Assembly: GCA_030267565.1 (NCBI GenBank)
Contig: BRXU01000013.1
Coordinates: forward strand, 412,001 to 476,000
Source: Pleodorina starrii
Lineage: Eukaryota > Chlorophyta > Chlorophyceae > Chlamydomonadales > Volvocaceae
Length of the DNA stretch: 64,000 bases
Direction of reading: 5' to 3'
In this document: in pieces, positions 47,701 through 59,500 of the stretch
Numbering within the stretch: position 1 is the stretch's first letter
How the letters are laid out: the number at the start of each line of letters is the position of its first letter
Program-made: the position numbers and the translations under genes
Notes under the pieces: model-generated
What the model saw: the letters and a program-made list of their open reading frames with translations, nothing else
The model's database searches: none
What the model was told of the DNA's origin: nothing

Positions 47701-50694
47701 GGCAACGTGCAGGCAGGGCTTGTTCGGAAGCAGATGCCGGGGTTTGCTTGCTTGCGCAACGGGAACGGCAAGGGTCATCGCCCTTCCGTGTGATTCGCTG
47801 ATATGCGATGACAGCTGCTGTTGCGTGGCGGAGCGGAGCGCCGGTTGGGGCGCGCCGCACGAGGGCCCAACCGCGCCGCCCAGGCCGCCAACCCACCTGG
47901 AAGAGGATGGTGGCGTCGGGAATGACCTTTGGCGGACGCAGGTCCTCGTTGAACACGTTGCGGAACAGCAGGTAGCGCGGCGTGCCGGCCATCAGGCGGG
48001 CAGCCATGGGCCGCCCGGGCACGTCGTCCAGCTGCATGCCGCTCACCACGGGCGCGCCCGGGGGCAGCGGGTTCTGGGAAACCTGCGGGGCGAGGCGTAG
48101 CGCAGTGCGGTGCAGTGCGCGGGCAGGGCGGGCGCGGGGGTGGCGCATGGGCAGGTTATTGCGGAGGTGCGATGCCGCATCGATGAGGCATGGTGGGGCA
48201 CGGAGACGGCACAGCGAGGCTCGAAGACGGCGTGCACCTGCCATTCCACCACTTACTTACTACCCTAAAAGCGGCAGCGGAGCGCAGTCCAGGGCGAGTA
48301 CCGCCTTGCTTACAGCGCTCGGTCAACACTCCACCCGCTTCACAGCAGCTACCGCTGCTTACCGTGGGCAGCAGCAGGATCGCTCAGCGCATATCGGCTT
48401 GCAATGTTCGGCCCACGATCCTGTTTCCCTTTTGCAGTGTTCCCGCCACGCACCCTGAACAGCGGCAGCAGCGCCCAGCCCAGCGAGTACTGTCCCTTGA
48501 CCACTCCGTCCAACATGCGCTCCAGCATGATGATCTCCACCACCGCCATGCAGCGCGGGTCCGACACGGTGGAGTGGAAGTACACATCGAAGGAGAGGTT
48601 CAGGTCGATGGCGTTGCGCTGCGCCGCGCGGCCGCGGTCGTAGGTGTCGGACATGCTGTAACAGGTGTTGCCGTAGAACGTGCCATACGCCTCGTCGTAC
48701 AGGGACACGCCCAGCTGGAATTCAAAGGTGCGGCCGTCGAAGGTGGTGTTGATGGGCATGTCGCTGACCTTGAGGATGCGCAGCCGGTAGCCTGTTACGG
48801 GGACCAATAGGTTATTAGCCCCGCCAATCACGCCCAAGCCGAGGCCGGCCAAGGCAGGTACCTTGCCCTTCGCCCGACCCACAAAGTAATGTGAGCCAAC
48901 CCAATCACCAGCCAGGAGATACAACGAGCCCAAAGTAACGCCAAGCCATAAGGCGGGTTATGCTAGTCGAATCTGCCTTCGGTGTATCCTAGCCTTATCC
49001 CCGCCGCCCGCCTTGCCTCACCCTGCGTCTCGAGCAGCGCGCGGCGGTTGGCATCTGGCGGGATGGGCGCATAGCGTTGCTTCTGCCGCGCCGCGAACTC
49101 GGCCCACTGTATGAGCGGCCGCGACTCCAGGTAGCCCAGCTTGTGCTCCAGCCCCTCCCGCAGCGCGTCGCGGTTCTTGACAAACGTGAGCGTGTCGCGA
49201 TTGAACTCGATGAACGTGCCGGCGGCGCGCGGCGCACGGGGCAGCGGCTGGGCCAGGACGCCGTACTTTGGCATCTTGTCGATGTCGATGATGGGGACTG
49301 TGGGCAGGGACTGTGGCAGCGTGGGGTCAAAGAGCGGACGGCGTTAGCAGTGCGGCGCCATGAGGTGAGGCGGGGTGAGCAAGGCGATGAGCCGGGCGAT
49401 GAGACTTGCGAAGGGCAGGGGTGGGGTAGGGCGTAGAGGCCGGCGAGCCACCGGAAAAGCATGGGGTAGTGGCAGGGGTGGAAGGAGCTCTAGTCCCCGC
49501 GCCCTTGCCATCAGTGAAGGTTAGAGGGGTCGTCGCGGGGTTTGCACACCTTCCCGGACACATGCAAACCCAGCATGGCCACTCACCCTTCGCGTCTCAA
49601 AGTTGGTCCCTGGATCGAACCGCACTCGCCCCATCATCTGCTCGTCGGGTGTCAGCCCGAAATGCTCCCCTAGCACGCCGGGGGCGGCAGCCGCTGCCGG
49701 CATGCCGCGCTGCCCGCGGCGAAAGAGGGGCGCGCTGGGCGGCAGTGCCTTCCGCACCCGGTGCCCCCGGTAGTGGCGTTGAATGGTCAGCGCGGCGCGC
49801 TCCATCTCCTGGGGGTTTGAAATTAAAGCGATACTTCACTCTGGCGACCGTGTGAAAGAACAGATATTGTTAGGTATGTCAATGTGCATCCAGGAACCAT
49901 GGTCCTTGCTAGCACCAAGAAGGCTAGGGAAACACGAATCGCCATTTCCGCGTCATTTCCCAACGCGTGCTTAGCAAGCTCGCACCCGGGAACATGACTT
50001 CCATTACCACGCACAGCCGCTGTTTGCCATACAGAGCAGCGCATAACGTATGCTGCCAGCGCGTTCGCAGGTAAGCCGCGTCGGGCGCTCTGCACTCCGC
50101 GATGTGGAGAGCGAGCGGCGCGTCTCCGCCTCACTTGCGCATCGACCGCACACCCAGTACCTGACTACCTGCTGTGTAGGTGGCCGCCGCGTCATGGCGT
50201 CCGCCTGCCGGTCCAGCTCATTCTGCGCCACCCGTGCGGCGGTCTGACGGCTGAGGAGCTTCTGGGCCTTGGCCCGCGCAAAAAGGTCGGCGGGGTCCTC
50301 GAGCGGCGGCCTGAGGGTCCGGGGACGCAACGGCTGCTAAGAGCGTGTTCCGGGATGGCATGGCGGCAGGCGGGTTGGGACGCCCACGTGCGCAGCACGC
50401 AGCGGCCGATTGGCTGGGTATAGATTTGGGGGCCGCTTCCGCACAGCTGGCCTCTGGGAGGCACATTGTATCCTCCCTTGCACATGGTCTATAGGACAAC
50501 TCTGTCACTGCAGTGCGTAGTTGTCCCACGCTCCGTTTGCTGCTCGCGCTGCTCCGAGGCCCACTCGCTCTTGCGGACCGCCGGGAACCCCGGATGTCGG
50601 ACACGCGCTCCCGCTTGCACTTGGCGTCGACTTACCCCGCGCCCGCAGCCGCCGAGCCCAGATCGTCCCGCGGATACATCGCAGCTGGCGGCAT
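38753..50694 (-). CDS. NPHP4: Nephrocystin-4 (NPHP4/POC10), at least 22 exons, IQ-motif N-terminal extension
   Basis: Minus-strand exons: 49587-49808, 49022-49310, 48454-48791, 47897-48082, 47263-47531, 46750-47011, 46205-46475, 45485-45733, 45113-45216, 44723-44830, 44307-44457, 43526-44013, 43074-43227, 42596-42787, 42149-42339, 41619-41840, 41263-41427, 40783-41111, 39938-40358, 39375-39550 and 38753-39038. They close every phase and give 1,690 residues. A further exon, about 50169-50330, precedes them; the start (perhaps ATG 50694) is unresolved. Landmarks shared with animal NPHP4: VYFHSTVSDPRCMAVVEI, LTFQFYHFPPTTSEVGLLVP, LHLDVWDGESLLQ, FYVLLYVDRLMARPVEVWQV and the terminal ITYTNPYHHYRIFTLRSNQP ending in VNDDEDKTEECLKIRVRIY. 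NPHP4 sits at the ciliary transition zone and gates protein entry. Unlike the human protein, this one begins with a helical region carrying an IQ motif (AALTIQRHYRGHRVRK). Confidence 0.9.
40451..40536. repeat. (GGGA)n microsatellite in an NPHP4 intron
   Basis: About 21 uninterrupted GGGA/GAGG units lie in the intron 40359-40782. On the NPHP4 transcript the tract reads (CCCT)n; the plus strand has G-quadruplex potential. Confidence 0.95.
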
Positions 50695-52961
50695 CAGCGG
50701 CTGCCGCCTGGAGTTATCCTTAACTGTTCCGGCATCCTGGCCTAGGCGTGACAGAGGACGTGCTTTGCCGACGCCGGCCCCAGCACGCCTGGGCTGCCTG
50801 GCGACCGTGTCAGCGGCGCCAGCTGCACCGGTGGGCCTCCCGCCCCTACGCGCATCCTGGACATCCCCCAGGACCGGGTCCTGGTCATCTGGTGTTGTGT
50901 GCTGCGGAGTCGCTGTCTCTGCCGCTAGCCCAAAGCCGTCGCCGCCAGGGGGCCGTCTGGCCGGAGGCAGCTGTGCAGCTGGCAAGGGGTCACCTTGCCC
51001 TGTGAAGGGCCGACCCCGCTGAACAGGCGGGATGCCACCGCCCAGGCTTGCCTCCGTCACGAAGCCGGAAGCCGAGCCCTGCAATTTTGCCAGGGGCGCA
51101 CCGACGACGCCGAGCGATGACAGCAACTTCGTCAGTGCCACCCCTTCTCATGACATGTTTTCGGGTGGCCGTGTGAGTCGCCTCTGCGGCTCATCGACTA
51201 TCGCCTCGCCGATCAGATAGTTACATGCGGTAACTACTTAAAATATACCTGCCGTCCAAAGCCACTCCTCGGTGCGGGCAGCGCCCTGCAGGGCATAAGG
51301 CAGCACCATGGTTGTCGCGAGCTGTCCGGCCAGCCAGTTTGAACAAAATCCGTTCAAGCGTACCCGTCGTCAATTTCCGCAGCAAGCCCAAAGCCTGACA
51401 TTTTCCTTCCGTCACTGTATCATGGCCGTGGCAACAAACGCCTCGGGTCAACTTCCATGGATGTCAGCCCTAGAGCCATAAGACGCTCGCTACAACACCG
51501 CAAATTTCTTATGAGGCAGCATAGAGCGGCCTTATTTTTGTAGGCGGTGTGTATTTGGGAACAAAATGTCGCAAAAAGACGCCGTGCGAGCTAAAGTCCT
51601 TCGCGCCCGGACCGCGGGTTACAAAGCGTCGTGGCCTTCCAAGTCAGCAGTTCTGCCTCGCAACACTTTGCGTGGCTCTGTGAGGGTGCGCGGCTACGCG
51701 CTTTGCGTTACCGCCAACGGTAACTGTAACGGGCAACGGAAGCTGTACAACAGCCGAGAGCCTGAGACGAGCATACAGCCGTAGACCATGCCAAGATGCC
51801 AGCTCGTCATGCCCCGCCATGAGCCATGCCACATCGCATCCGCCCCGGAGCATTTATTGTGTCTTCACTGACAGTTTAGGAAACTGTGTGACGCCTAAAC
51901 CGCCTTAGAAATTTACAAAACTAGTGGCAGATGGCTCGGACGTGGGCCGTGGCCGCGGGTTTCGGAGCAATTCCCGCCGGGATCGTTTGCAACTGTAACT
52001 CGTTCTGTCAGGAACGGTGGCGCCTTCCTATGCCCTTGTCGTCTCCGCTGCAGTGTACGGCAGGTGTGTCTTCACTGACAGTTTAGGAAACTGTGTGACG
52101 CCTAAACCGCCTTAGAAATTTACAAAACTAGTGGCAGATGGCTCGGACGTGGGCCGTGGCCGCGGGTTTCGGAGCAATTCCCGCCGGGATCGTTTGCAAC
52201 TGTAACTCGTTCTGTCAGGAACGGTGGCGCCTTCCTATGCCCTTGTCGTCTCCGCTGCAGTGTACGGCAGCGCGGGCTCTATCCTTTCGAAAGTCACGCC
52301 ACCCACCGGTCCCGTCTCAGCAAACCAGCCTTGTGCGGCGCGCATACAAGCGTCTGTGTCTGACGTATCCAAAATTCAGTGCCAACCCTTCCCAAAGCAA
52401 AAGCTCGGCGTGACCTGGGTAAATATTTAAGTGGTGAACCACGACCCGCACGTAACACGGTGACGTACCATCAAGCCCACTACATCAGGCGAACCCTGCT
52501 GACTGCGTCAGCTCCACCAAGCAAGCACCACAGGAGTTCTGCCCGATCTTGAAGACACGCATCGTGGCTTGGGTTTGCAGCCTATGCACACAGCCTCTCC
52601 ACTGCCATTCGATACTTGTTCACTGGCTTCCACAGAAACGCTCCGAAACCTGACTGCGCTCATCATTTAACGTAAGCAATAAGTCACAGGGTGTCCTCGC
52701 TTTGGATTACCCAAGCCATACTTTTTCAAACCTAGGGTCTGAAGGATCTCGCAACTCGTCAGCGCGCCGCGCCATCGCAGATCTCCCATATCGACGATCA
52801 CGATCTCCCATACCCGCTGCACGCCGCGATCCCCATTTATTTGACACCATCCCTCAATCTTACGTCACCGCAACGCACCTACTACGGTCGATCACCCAGA
52901 ATGCACGCGCAACCATCGTCCGCACGGCGTCAAACCCTTACCCTCGCAATTTCGCCCCTGA
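50695..52961. other. Upstream of NPHP4 and 3' flank of the arabinosyltransferase-like gene
   Basis: An open minus-strand frame continues from the possible NPHP4 start up to about 51141 but shows no family signal and no ATG at its upper end, so it may be 5' untranslated. Between 51858 and 52270 lies a tandem duplication. After it a plus-strand frame reads APSYALVVSAAVYGSAGSIL, which looks like a membrane helix of a transporter-type gene, but I could not build exons around it. Confidence 0.4.
51858..52270. repeat. Tandem duplication, two 206-base copies
   Basis: 51858-52063 and 52065-52270 appear identical base for base, separated by one G. Each copy contains an ATG (51931, 52138) opening MARTWAVAAGFGAIPAG. 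Absence of differences points to a recent duplication or to an assembly artefact. Confidence 0.92.
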
Positions 52962-55900
52962 TCACGTCCGCACCGGCACATTGGTTAGGTCCGGCAGCGT
53001 GGCGATGGCCTTGTTCATCTGTCCAAGCATGGCGGTCACGGTCTCATGCAGCTCTTTCGTAATCGGCAGGCCGTCCTGCAGCACCCAGCCCTGCTTCCAG
53101 GGCTGCGGCGGCATGGTGAGCATGGGCACCTTGAGGGCCTGCTCGCGGGATGTGTAATCGCGCTTCTCCCACTTGAAAATCTCCTTCTTGTTCTCATAGT
53201 ACAACGTGCCCCTGAGAAAATGGAGGGTGGGCACACAGAGTCGGCAAGGAATCAAGAGGGCGAGCGTGGCACTGAGCGAACGGCCGCAGAACTGACGCAA
53301 GAAACCGGCCGCGCCGCCTTCACGCGACGTACTCCCATCTGCATATTCTAAAGCTGCAAGCAGCCACCGCGCCACGCGCCCGTTGCCACTTCGTCGTAAT
53401 GCAACCGGTAGTGCCCCGCGCTGCACTCCTGCGGTGGGGCAGCCCGTCTTGCACAACCCACCCCTCACGCGTGCCCAACCCACCAGGTGTAGTGGAACAT
53501 GGCCGCGTCGCCGATGATGAGATCATGCGGCGGCTGCGCGATGAGCCGGCTGTGCGGCGGCGTTTCGGTCACGAGTGTTACGTTGTGCAGCGCCAGCGCG
53601 ATGTCCCACGCGTACATCTCTCGCACCCAGTCCAGCTGCTTGACGGCCTCGGGATCGGCCTCAATGTCGGCGGTGATGCGCTCCCAGTCCGGAATCAGCG
53701 CCGCCAAGTCGGTGTACCGGATCAGCACCGGGGCCGGGCCCGAACGCGGGATGTTCTTCGGCTCCACCCTGCCCCCCGACAGCTTGTTCATGAACGGCAC
53801 AGCGGCTGGGAGGGAAAGAGGGATGGATATGGCACGTTCAGGGGAAGCAGCCGGGCGATGCGGCACAAGTATGCGCCAGTGCGTGAACATCAGCACCGGG
53901 AGCGGGAGCACGTGGCCCTGACGCGGAGACACCAGCGGCGCCAGTCACAGTAACGTGGGGCTTTACAAGGCGACAGCGCAATGCCCCAAGCACCATCAAA
54001 GGAGCATGGCGCTTTGTGCACCGGACTCTGCCGTGGGCCCGCTGCCTTGCTCCCAAGGCAGACATGGTGCGCCCGGGGCACCGCCGTTTCGCCCATGCCC
54101 GGCTGGTCGTCCTTTCCAACTGCCCAGAGCACGCGCAGCCCCACTTACATGGGTGTTCCGGCATGATGTAATCAAACATGAACTGGAAGCCGACGGCCCT
54201 GCGGGCGAGAGATAAGCGATCGGAAGCGCAAGGGAGCTATCGTATGGAGTTGCGCATGCGAGCAGCGGCGGTGCGCGAAGTCAAAGCAACAATCCTCAAG
54301 AACTTGTGCGCAAAAGGCACACTGCCCTTCACTGAAGCACTGCAAGGGGCTTACACGACGGACCCCGGACACACGAGTGGTCCACGCACTCACCTGGCAT
54401 CATACGCATCGGGCGCCTGAACAGGCCGCATCCACACGTAGTCGCATTCCAGCAGCAGGATCCAGGCGCCCTTAATCATGCTGGGCTCCTTCGCCGCTGC
54501 GTCAATCCACTGCTTCACGGCATTAGGGCGGTCGGCCACCGGGAAATCGCACCACTCGTCGCACTTTGGGTGCAGAGGGTTCGCCCTGAACGTCGGGATC
54601 TGCAGGGGATTGCGGAAGGTTGGCAGCCGCGTTTCTGCGTTTCAGCTGCCCCTGCGTTGAGGAAGCGCAGGTACGAAGCCCGCTGATCGGGCCTTTCGAC
54701 AGGCAAGATGCAATATGGCCCACACAAGTGAAGCTCCTGTGCCTCATGGGTCACCACGCAGTTCTCCTCGGAGGCCCCGACCCCGCCATTGCGGACGCGC
54801 CACGACCTGCGGGCATGCGGACTCATGAACCCGCAAGCTTTTGTACCTCGTCCATGAGCTCATCCGGCTTCATGCGGTGCAGGATGCGAGTGAAGCCCGT
54901 GAGCTTCTCTCCACCTGGCATTTTCTGGACCAGCTTATACGTCCCATACCTGCGGCGCGGTCGGGACAGATGGGACACAGTTCCGGCATCATCCGAAAAT
55001 GCGCATGGTCTCGCAAGCAGCCCGGAGAGGGCATATGGGGATAACACAGAGTCATGCAGCTGCCTCCGCATGCGATGCAGAGTGGCCGCTATGAACGGAT
55101 AGACTGCGCTCATCGGCTGCAGCACTGCCATCGAGAATAGCGCTTGGGACTCACATGATTCTACTTTGGAAATCCTGGTAATAGTCCCCGCCACATGTAA
55201 AGACGCTGTGAATCGTGTCGCCTTTAGGCCTGCTGCCACGCAAGCAGTAGAACAGGGGCGAGCAGACATGGCGTGTGCCTTTCGCAGATGAGGAAGCAGG
55301 CCGGCCGGCCGGCCGGCTTGCGCTGCAGTGCCGGCGTTGGCACTGTCGCGTTCCACCAGCGGTTTATAGCTCAAGAGCCTTTGTATGCGCGCCGTATTTG
55401 TTGTAGTGCATCACACCTTCCCCGCGGCCACGGTACCTGCGGCACTCACATGATGCGTCCCTGGAAGTTCTGGTAGGGGCTTCCGTTGCTTGTCAGAACC
55501 GAGTGGATGGTCTTTCCATCCACTTTTGTGGTCGTGGCGCCACCACCTGCCGGTGGAGAGGAGCAGGGACATATACAGGGAGACTAAGAGGGACAACGCT
55601 GCCTAGTATGCGGTGGGGAGCTTCTGGCAGGACGATGGCAGAGAGGACAGCTAAGACTCAGGCGGGGAATAAAACGGGTCTGCCCCGTACCGTGCGTGCT
55701 CTGTGTAACTGCAGTGCTTCCCAGCGTCACGGCCGTGGGTGCCACTGGTGTGGAGTAAAACTGCAGGGCAAGTTGCACGGCGAAGGAGAACGAGAACGAG
55801 TGAATGGATTTGACGACCGGTGTCAAGAGCTATCGCCGTCGCACGCACCATATCGACCGTCTCCATCAGCGCCACGCCGAGGAGATAGCCGGCCGCAATG

Positions 55901-55974
55901 CCCAGAGCAACCGCGCCGAATTTGTGCCATGCAGAGACAGGCTCTCCACGCGCCGAGCCTCGTCGGCCAAACAT
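52962..55974 (-). CDS. Hydroxyproline O-arabinosyltransferase-like (HPAT/GT95) type II membrane protein, 407 residues
   Basis: Minus-strand exons 55849-55974, 55691-55760, 55450-55546, 54847-54949, 54394-54599, 54149-54198, 53484-53805 and 52962-53211 close all phases (1224 nt). The N-terminus has basic residues then a hydrophobic anchor (KFGAVALGIAAGYLLGVALM), as expected for a Golgi enzyme. The lumenal part follows the HPAT order: SPYQNFQGRIMYGTYK, GFTRILHRMKPDELMDEIPT, a D-R-P-N-A-V-K-Q-W-I block, L-L-L-E-C-D-Y-V-W-M-R-P, P-A-P-V-L-I, V-R-E-M-Y-A-W-D-I-A-L-A-L-H, Q-P-P-H-D-L, M-F-H-Y-T-W and F-K-W-E-K-R-D-Y. These enzymes add the first arabinose to hydroxyproline in extensin-like glycoproteins, abundant in volvocine walls. 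Here the plant E-P-D-H acceptor motif reads E-C-D-Y (residues 183-186), and a serine galactosyltransferase-type activity cannot be excluded. Confidence 0.84.
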
Positions 55975-56531
55975 TCTGGCCTCGTCTGTGCCAAGGACTG
56001 ATCCGGTGTGACTTGACTGTGAAGGTTTAGGCTACAAGCTCATCATTTGACGCAAGTCCTAAAGTGACTCCCTGGCAAGATAATCCTGATCACGAAAGCT
56101 TTAAGCCAAAGGACGCTGTTGCAAAGCTTTGTAGCTGCACTTCAAATCTCGCAGGCATGCGAATGTGTAGCGACGTATCACCTACTTGATATACTACTAC
56201 AAGATGACGTAAAGGTTGTTCTGTATGCAGCAGAAAAGCTGATTCGGAGGACTCGTACGGTACGGGAGTTGACCGTTTCCGTTCCGGGGCTTGAGTTCCA
56301 TAATGATATGATAGCACTTACGCCCAAGTTGCCTAAAGGATTTGTTAAGCTGTCATGTCATAACATTGAGCTATTAATATTTACGTCGTGTTGTTACAGT
56401 GCTAACTGCAAGCCGCAAGTACTGGAAACGGCGGTCATTGGGCGCATAGCATAAACATTGCGAATATTTCCCTACTTGATGTAACGCTCCGTTCATTCAA
56501 GTCAGCGGACGGTGGGCCGCGGTGACGAAAC
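55975..56531. promoter_or_regulatory. Shared divergent promoter region
   Basis: Only 557 bases separate the start codons of the minus-strand arabinosyltransferase-like gene (55974) and plus-strand DRC3 (56532), so both promoters and 5' untranslated regions must lie here. The sequence is less GC-rich than the flanking exons. No specific factor site is claimed. Confidence 0.6.
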
Positions 56532-59500
56532 ATGCCCAGCTTAGAACGGCTCATAGCGGAGGTGGAGCCAAATGTCATTACGGATGCGCTTACACGAGAA
56601 TGTATACAGGTGTGGAAATAGAAAGCTTTCATACGATTGGGTCCAGTCATGGAGGTGCGGATAGGCGGGGTCATGGGGCCAAGGAGTTGTGTGGCTTCAC
56701 TGGCAGATACAAGGAGGAGAACCCGACACGGCGGCCAACAAGAAGCGCAGCATGCCGTTCCGGGACGTGGAGTGCCTGGCGTTCAGCTTCAAGAACCTGG
56801 CGTGCATCGATAACCTGCGGGGGCTGGACAACCTGACAAAGCTGCAGCTGGACAACAACCAAATCACCAAGATCGAGAACCTGGCACACCTGGTGAGCCA
56901 AGATTCCTCGGAAACCCCGGGGGAGCCTGGGTTGTGGGGCTCTGCCGTGACCGCCGGCGCAACTTCCTGCCCCAACCCTTTCGCTGCTGTATATGGCCGC
57001 ACATGGTCTGGCCTAACCCGCTTCGGCATAACAGTTGAGCCCAAACCCGCCTTCCTGGTCCGACCCTCTTTCCCGGCCCTCCCTTTCGACCTGATTCGGT
57101 GTGCCGCCCCGACCCGGCGCGTGTCGCAGACGAACCTGACATGGCTGGACTTGTCATTCAACCGCATCAGCCAAATCAGCGGCCTGGAGACGCTCACCAA
57201 GCTGGTGGACCTGTCGCTGTTTAACAACAGCATTTCAAAGATAGAAAATCTGGACACGCTGGTCAACCTGAATGTCCTATCCGTGGGTAGGTGCGGGCAC
57301 ATCTTCCTCGGGGCCCTCCTCCTGACCACTCTACGCACGGACGCACGCACTCTCATCGCATTACAAACGGCAGGTACCTCTCCGCCCCTCGCACTCGAGG
57401 AGAGAGGAGAAGGAAAAACCACAGAGCCACCCGTCCGTGCGCTGACCCTGTGACCCATGGGTCACCCTCGCTGCCAACCTCAGGCAACAACCAGCTATCG
57501 CAGCTTGACAACGTGATGTACCTGCGCCAGTTCAAGCAGCTGCGGCTGGTCAACCTGGCCGGCAATCCCATCTGCAAGGACCACGACTACCGCTCCTACG
57601 TGCTGTCGCACATCAAGGACCTCATCTACCTGGACTACCGCCGAGTCAACCCGACCGACGTGACGGCGGCGCGCGAGCAGCACCAGGTGAGCGGCGCTTG
57701 CTGGGGCCCGGGCCTGGGACTGGGACTGGGACTGGGAGCAGAACCGGTAATGAGGGGGCCGTGAAGGGCCGGGTGCGGGTCGGAGTTTTGAATTGCGCGG
57801 CTATGCGCGTCCCAGGAAACGCTGCTGTGTCGTCGTCCCTACCGGCTGGCCACCAGCCGCAGCAAGACCGCAAGCACGATAAGAGGGAAGGAGGAGCCTG
57901 ATTAGGCGCCGTGCACCACAGCCCACACTGATCCGTGCGCGCCGGTGTGGCCCGCAGGACGAAATGATTGAGCTGCAGGAGCGCGAGGAGCAGCAGGCGC
58001 AGGAGGAGAAGCTCACGGCGGAGCGGGACGCACACAACAAGCTGATGACGCAGGCGAATCTGGAGGGCGTGGAGACGCTCATTGACGACATGGTGGGAGG
58101 GGCCGGGCTGGGTTGTGTGGGTGGATGGATGGGTGGCGCCAGCAGCGGATGAGGTGCGGGGTGGGGTGGCTTGGGGCGTGGCGTGATGCGAACCCGCGAC
58201 ATTACACAGTCCGGGAAAGTCGGGTGGAGAAGGTGGAGAAGGGCGGGTGGGTGCACGATGGGCGTGGCGGGTGAGATCCGGGCTTGCTGGGGGAGAGGGC
58301 GGAGGGCGGATGGGAGGGGCTGTACGATGCCGCGTTGGGACCGGCGTGTCATACACGCCTACGTAGAGGCCCGGGGAGAGCCGCGCCGGGCTGCTGCCTT
58401 GATCCCCATCTCATTGAAACACATTCGGTAGTTGGGCGGCGGGCCCTGTGCCGAGGAATTTCGACCTCCACTTGTCACCGTTCGGGCGATACCGGTAATG
58501 CTTGCTCCCGCGGCTGATTTGCCTCCTCCGGGTCACGGTTAAACCTTTGCAATGCACTGTGAGAAGTGTACTTATGGGGCCTGGCAGCAGGGTGGGGTAA
58601 GGCCTTTGGGAGGAGCCGACGGTAGTGGCCCTGAGCCTCCTCCGTGCCCGTGCTGCGCCGGCCGGCTGCGTCTCCCATCCGTCTGCTGGGTCCGTTCGCC
58701 TACTTCTTCGCTGCGGTTTGTCTTAATGACCCCCGTAGGTGAAGGAGGACCCCGAGTGGGCGCGGCTGATCCAGGTGCCAAACCTTCTGGACCCCTGGAA
58801 CGACATCCGCGACAAGTTCAACGTCGCCACCGATGAGTTCAAGGTGCAGTTTGGGGCGATGCTCGAACGGCCGGTTTGTGCGATGAGTGCCACCCGCCCC
58901 TGCCACATACGGTACACCGTATGGTGTCTGGTGTCGCGCAGGCGCCGCACGTTGCAGCGCTGCGTGGCATCCGTCCCCGGAATCAACCAACTCCCCCATC
59001 AACTCCCTTGCGCCCTCCCGCCGCGAACCAACTCCCACGCTTGCAGGCCTCCATCCTGGACCAGCACAACCGCAAGAAGGCCGAGTACGAGGAGTGGCTC
59101 AACGTGGTGCGCGGCTATCTGGACGACAAGGACGCGGAGGCACGCAAGCTCATCGTGGAATTTGAGAAGGCTAAAAAGCACACGGCGCGGGCGGTGATGG
59201 ACAACCCCGGCATGGCGGACAACCAGGTCCTCAGCCTCAAGGTGCGGTCCCGTGCCGGGTCAGGCGGACAGGGCCCGGGGCGTGGTGGGTTTCGGGACTC
59301 GAGGTTTCGTGCGACGCGCTGCGCGCCCTCGACGAATTGTGCGTGTGTCAGCGTGTGCACAACGCTGGCGCCGCTCGCACCTCGTCCGTTGGGAAGAAAT
59401 GCTCGCGGGGTGCACCGGTGAACCAGACTGTACGGCCCGCACTGGCAGGAGCCATCCGAACTGGCAGGAGCCATCCAGTCACCCGCTGGAACCTTGCCCG

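Noticed and set aside
50632..51141. 169-residue frame as the true NPHP4 N-terminus
   Set aside because: No ATG at its upper end, an in-frame stop just above, and low-complexity composition; only the part from ATG 50694 is kept as a possible start.
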